Positions 60,501 through 64,000 of a DNA stretch of 64,000 bases are shown in pieces. The stretch comes from Zanthoxylum bungeanum (lineage: Eukaryota; Streptophyta; Magnoliopsida; Sapindales; Rutaceae), in contig SKCR01017729.1 of NCBI GenBank assembly GCA_019454045.1, positions 1 through 64,000 on the forward strand. The letters run 5' to 3'. Every line of letters starts with the position of its first letter. Positions within the stretch are counted from its first letter, which is position 1. The translations under genes and the position numbers were made by a program. Under the pieces are notes generated by a model, which was not told where the DNA came from, did not search any database, and saw only the letters and a program-made list of their open reading frames with translations.

Positions 60501-60906
60501 TTATTAACGGAGTTAGATTTCATACCGAACAGCGAGATGTTACTTATGTGACTCAAAATTCTGGAATTGTAGTCCAAGGAGAACACGGCTCAGATCTAAT
60601 TGACTTCTACGGCGTATTGCAATCGGTCATTGAGTTGATATACTGACCCAGACGACATATTGTGCTATTCGACTGTAAGTGGTTTGACACAAATGCCAGA
60701 AAGATGAGAATTCAAGTTAGTAATCATCTAACGTCAATTAATGTTCAACGTTTTTGGTACAAGAATGATCCATACATTTTTTGTACCCAAGCACGTTCAG
60801 TGATATACATATCTGATCCAAAGTTAGGAACTGGATGGATGGTGGTAGAAAAGTTACAACATAGGGCCATCTGGGACACGCAGGAGAAAGATAGAGTTGA
60901 CATATC
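57534..60906 (+). pseudogene. TNP2-type CACTA transposase, disrupted
   Basis: It would bind and cut CACTA ends. From the start MDRNWMSSLDRL, an N-terminal transposase-associated domain (CPCANCLNRKRK) is followed by CPICGESRYKV, the TNP2 catalytic region (GLASDGFNPFWNM, PGPRSPGKDINIYLRPLI, STKGYMACPVCA), a DUF4218-like region (NLEVMHIEKNICESLVGTL, ARKGGPVHYRWMYPIER) and the start of a DUF4216-like region (VLFDCKWFD). Introns at 59754-59853, 60160-60225 and 60313-60400 keep the frame. Lesions: TGA at 58293 (probably from CGA), a 1-nt loss near 58739, a shift near 58970, TAG at 59089 and 60428, TGA at 60644, and the LTR insertion at 60907. Confidence 0.9.
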
Positions 60907-61792
60907 TGTTGGGGATGGTGCTTTGAGCGCCAATCCGGACCGTTATTTATGTCTGATTCATGAATACGAACATCCCCTTATTCCATAATATTACTTATAT
61001 GGTTGCACCTCTTGTTCTTATATACGTATTCGATCTGATTACGATTAGATTGAAACTAAATATGGTTTAGTGATATGTATATATTAGACAAAGGCCCGAT
61101 AATATATAATGCAGTATACAGTTATAAAGTTAGTTTGTAATTGACATTGGGAAGTGTCACTGCTATATGAATATTATCAAACATAGTTCCTGGTCAAGAT
61201 TTGCTAACACGGGTCGGTTAGTCAAATCCGTTGAGACCAGTACATGTCGTATATCGAGACTTGGTCCGATGGTTTATCCCAATGAACCATGAGTCTATGG
61301 AGACTCGTATAGACTGTAGGTGTGTTATAGTGGATAAACACTGAAGGCTCACCGAAGATTCTTAATGGATGGTACGCCAACGTCAATAAGAATCTTCTCG
61401 GGTTGAGTAGCATAGTGGTCATTCGACTTGAATACCACTATGGATGTATGAGACATCCTCCACACTTAGATGGCAGTCACGTCACCGATCTATTTAGATC
61501 AGACCTCCGCCTGTTCGTTGGGTGTGGATCGATCCTCAGGATACCTGTGTGTGTCAAGATAGGATCCGTCAGTTCTGGTACAGAGCATAGGTAGTCCATA
61601 TATAATAGCAGTCTGTTAAATCTGTGGCCACAGTTATACTTGGAAGTAAGTTCCGAGTGTTATTTAAAGATTGCTAATAGATAGTCGTGAAGATAATACC
61701 TATAGAGATTTGACGTTACATCTATATCTCTGGGATTATCTGGATACCTGTGACGGAGGGATTATAGTATGCAATGACATCGACTGTATGAT
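60907..61792 (+). repeat. 5' end of an LTR of the 2.6 kb solo-LTR family, inserted in the CACTA element
   Basis: Starts TGTTGGGGATGGTGC and matches the first ~890 bp of the solo LTR at 43256-45872 with small differences. Expected left target site ATATC (60902-60906). It is interrupted at 61793 by an Athila-like LTR at ATGAT; the uninterrupted copy reads ATGATTCAGC near 44149. Confidence 0.85.
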
Positions 61793-63916
61793 TGATGAGC
61801 GGAAAATATATCAATATTTACCGCCCCTTTAACTTAATATTTTGTTTAGTTTCTCGGGTTTGATGAACGTTTTGATGTGTTTTAGTTTATTTTGCAGATA
61901 AAATAATATCGGGTCTCAATGAAATCATTTAGGACGAAATGTGGATCAAATAAGGCAATATTGGACTTGATATATTAATTTTGGAGATTGGAAACTTGAA
62001 AGGGCGTTTTGACGAAGTGCAGTTTTGGAAATTCCAGTTTTGCGCATCTGTCGTATTTTGGGCATAACTTTTTACTCAGATATCAGATTGAGCTGATTCA
62101 AGTTCCAGATTAAAGAAGACTCAAAGATCTACAACTTTTGAGAGAAAATATTTTCGAATTCTGATGATTTCATGACCGAAATTGATGAACCATCCAGAAG
62201 TGTGTGGAGTGTAATTATTAAAAGTCATTATCAATCATTTTCAAAGCAAAATATTAATTAATTAATAATTAATAAAAATTATCAAATCAACACCAAACAA
62301 GATAAGCAATTAGTGGAGCAATTATGGATTTGGTGGAGTAATTAGTGGAGAAATTAATAATGGATTTGGTGGAGAATTTGATGGATGATTTGATGGTGGC
62401 AAATTTTGCCTATAAATACCAAGCCATTTCATTGTAAAATTCATACTTTCTTCTTTGAAATTCTTAATGAATAAATAAGAAGATTGTATCTAGTTTAGTA
62501 TTATTTTTTTTTTAGTAATTAATTTTCACTTTCGCACTTTCTTTTCTTTACTTTTCAGTTTTTACTTTCCGCAATTTACTTTTACGCACAAACTTTTTTT
62601 CTTTCTTTACTTTTGCAGTTTTTATTTTTCAAGCAATGAGGAGGTAATTCCCTTTGCTGGGGTGAAAGGTAAAGCTTTTATTATTACTATTTAGATTAAT
62701 CTCCCTTAAATATAATATATAAGCTATTTAAAACCTGACTTAACGAGGATACCGCTATATTGGCCGGTTGGTAATTAATTACAAATTGGTTTAACCTGAC
62801 TAAATATGGATACCGCCTGGTTGGTCGGTTGGTAATTAATTATTAATTGACTTAATCAGGATACCGCCTATATGGCTGGTTGGTAATTATCACGCAAAGT
62901 TAATATATTATATTAAGGGAGATATCTAAAATAGTAGTAATAAAAGTTGATCCTCTACCCCCAGCATTTTCTTTTATTGTACTTTTACTTTATTTAATTT
63001 CAGCAGTTTACTTTAACAATTTACTTTTATTTTTATTTATTTATTTTTATTTTTTACTTTTTACTTTTTACTTTTACTTTATTTACTTTTCAGTAGTAAT
63101 TTACTTTTTAGTATTTAATTCAGTATTTTACTTTATGTCTTTTATTTTATTTAAGTTTTTACTACCAGTAAATATGTGTCGTAACTAAGCCAGTTAACTG
63201 GGGTTGTGATGAATTTTAATATCACCGGTTTATAAAGGGTTATTTTATAGTTTGGGTAATTTAAAGGTTTATTTATTAAGTCTTAAGCTTAATGCTTCTT
63301 GTTGTCTGATCACCAATAAGATTGATATGGTAAATCTAAAATGAACTAGACATAGGGATTTTAGGTTTCAGCCTTAGACTTAATAGCCCACGATCTTCCT
63401 TGAGGATAGATAACCCTTTAATAGATTTCCTTACAGGATAGGAATATACCTGTCGGGCGGGGGTAGCCATAATTGGAACTTAAACTTAATGATTCCAGAT
63501 AATTTGGTTGACATAGACATATGGTTCAATTGGGTTAAACTGGGTATTTGTAATTGACCATCGAAGAGGCTTTTACATAATTTCGTGTTCCAGGTTAATA
63601 AATCAATTTTTACCAACTATAAGATAATCACTTCATCTTTTAAAAGATATTAGAATGATTCACAACCCTAGATCTTTGTGTCTTTCGTTATTTTCCTTAA
63701 TATTTTCTTTTGTCTCTTTATTTATTTATTTATTGTGCAAAACCACATTCAATCAATCAAACAATCATTCTCTTCTTCATATAATTAGATATCTGTAAAT
63801 AAATAGATTCAATAATTAATAACAACAGTAGGAATTAAGTCCTCGTGGGATCGATATTTTTATACTACTTGAACGATACGTGCGCTTGCGTTATACGTGT
63901 GTGTTTACGCCGGTCA
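61793..63916 (+). repeat. Athila-like 5' LTR, full length (2124 bp)
   Basis: Starts TGATGAGCGG with a hairpin (GCGG...CCGC) and ends CGGTCA, 6 nt before the primer site. Both ends match the short LTR at 7213-7711. It contains a TATA box and long T/A-rich U3 and R parts. Three similar segments with GGATACCGC(C)T and GG(C/T)(C/T)GGTTGGTAATTA occur at about 62748-62890. The internal region of the element lies beyond the window. Confidence 0.85.
62411..62418 (+). promoter_or_regulatory. TATA box of the Athila-like LTR
   Basis: TATAAATA in a CCTATAAATACCAAG context, followed by AT-rich DNA with an AATAAA word near 62470. Position fits the U3/R border. Confidence 0.55.
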
Positions 63917-63922
63917 AGTTTT

Positions 63923-63940
63923 TGGCGCCGTTGCCGGGGA
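63923..63940 (+). other. primer binding site for tRNA-Asp
   Basis: TGGCGCCGTTGCCGGGGA; its first 17 bases match the complement of the plant tRNA-Asp 3' end exactly. Same spacing to the LTR end as the copy at 7190-7206, here without the mismatch. Confidence 0.9.
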
Positions 63941-64000
63941 CTTATATTTCTTGAGTTGTTAATTTTGAAGCTATCCAATTTACTTGTATCTAATTTTCTT
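63941..64000 (+). other. start of the internal region of the right Athila-like element
   Basis: The last 60 bases continue past the primer site as AT-rich leader. It contains TTACTTGTATCTAATTT, similar on the same strand to the leader of the left element (7125-7150 on minus). No coding sequence yet. Confidence 0.5.

Larger units (their letters stand above)
56614..60906 (+). mobile_element. CACTA (En/Spm) DNA transposon, 5' part
   Basis: Begins with the terminal sequence CACTACAAGAATTATGGC after a possible 3-bp target site ATT. Then come a subterminal repeat block, a leader with an intron, and a TNP2-type transposase. The transposase is interrupted at 60907 by an LTR retrotransposon, so the 3' part and second terminal repeat lie outside the window. 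Stops and shifts make the transposase defective. Confidence 0.9.

Overview
This window is plant nuclear DNA, probably from a eudicot. It looks like transposon-packed heterochromatin and shows no intact host gene. The grounds are plant-type LTR retrotransposons (an Athila-type Ty3/gypsy element with a tRNA-Asp primer site, and Ty1/copia elements with initiator-tRNA-Met primer sites), a CACTA (En/Spm) transposon with a spliced TNP2-type transposase, and a decayed copy of a plant LOG cytokinin-activating gene. Base composition is AT-rich, and almost every coding region carries stops or frameshifts. The species cannot be named from sequence alone.

Layout. 1-7711 (minus): the 5' and central part of an Athila-like element (LTR, tRNA-Asp PBS, gag, protease, RT, RNase H, integrase). 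Downstream of the integrase it carries an intronless, decayed LOG copy. 7712-9180 (minus): remains of two copia elements, one inserted in the RT gene of the other. 9181-11864: degenerate noncoding retroelement DNA, including a diverged Athila-like LTR end. 11865-14371 (plus): a long gypsy LTR (G1). 14372-37624 (plus): a chain of copia parts made of three internal regions and five full or partial LTRs, apparently built by recombination between related elements. 37625-52553: a second gypsy LTR (G2, minus) containing a solo LTR (TSD GGTGG), which contains an 11.7 kb minus-strand copia array (TSD AAATA), which contains a 2.6 kb solo LTR (TSD CCTCA). 52554-56613: mostly unassigned DNA with an exon-like fragment and a copia gag relic. 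56614-60906 (plus): the 5' part of a CACTA element. It is interrupted by an LTR of the same family as the 2.6 kb solo LTR, which is in turn interrupted at 61793 by an Athila-like element whose complete 5' LTR and PBS reach the right edge.

How the parts relate. The copia copies in 16412-22049, 29463-35635 and 41248-47769 share the same lesions (an 11-nt integrase deletion, a lost gag start codon), while the relative at 24861-28771 lacks them. This suggests a non-autonomous copia family that kept spreading after its coding region died, presumably mobilised in trans. The most notable items are this family, the LOG copy inside an Athila-type element, the four-level nest with three exact target-site duplications, the run of short inverted repeats with TGG/TAG-like spacers in the copia LTRs, a 40/20-bp minisatellite in a copia leader, and hairpin-type subterminal repeats of the CACTA element. 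No CRISPR array, rRNA or tRNA gene was seen.
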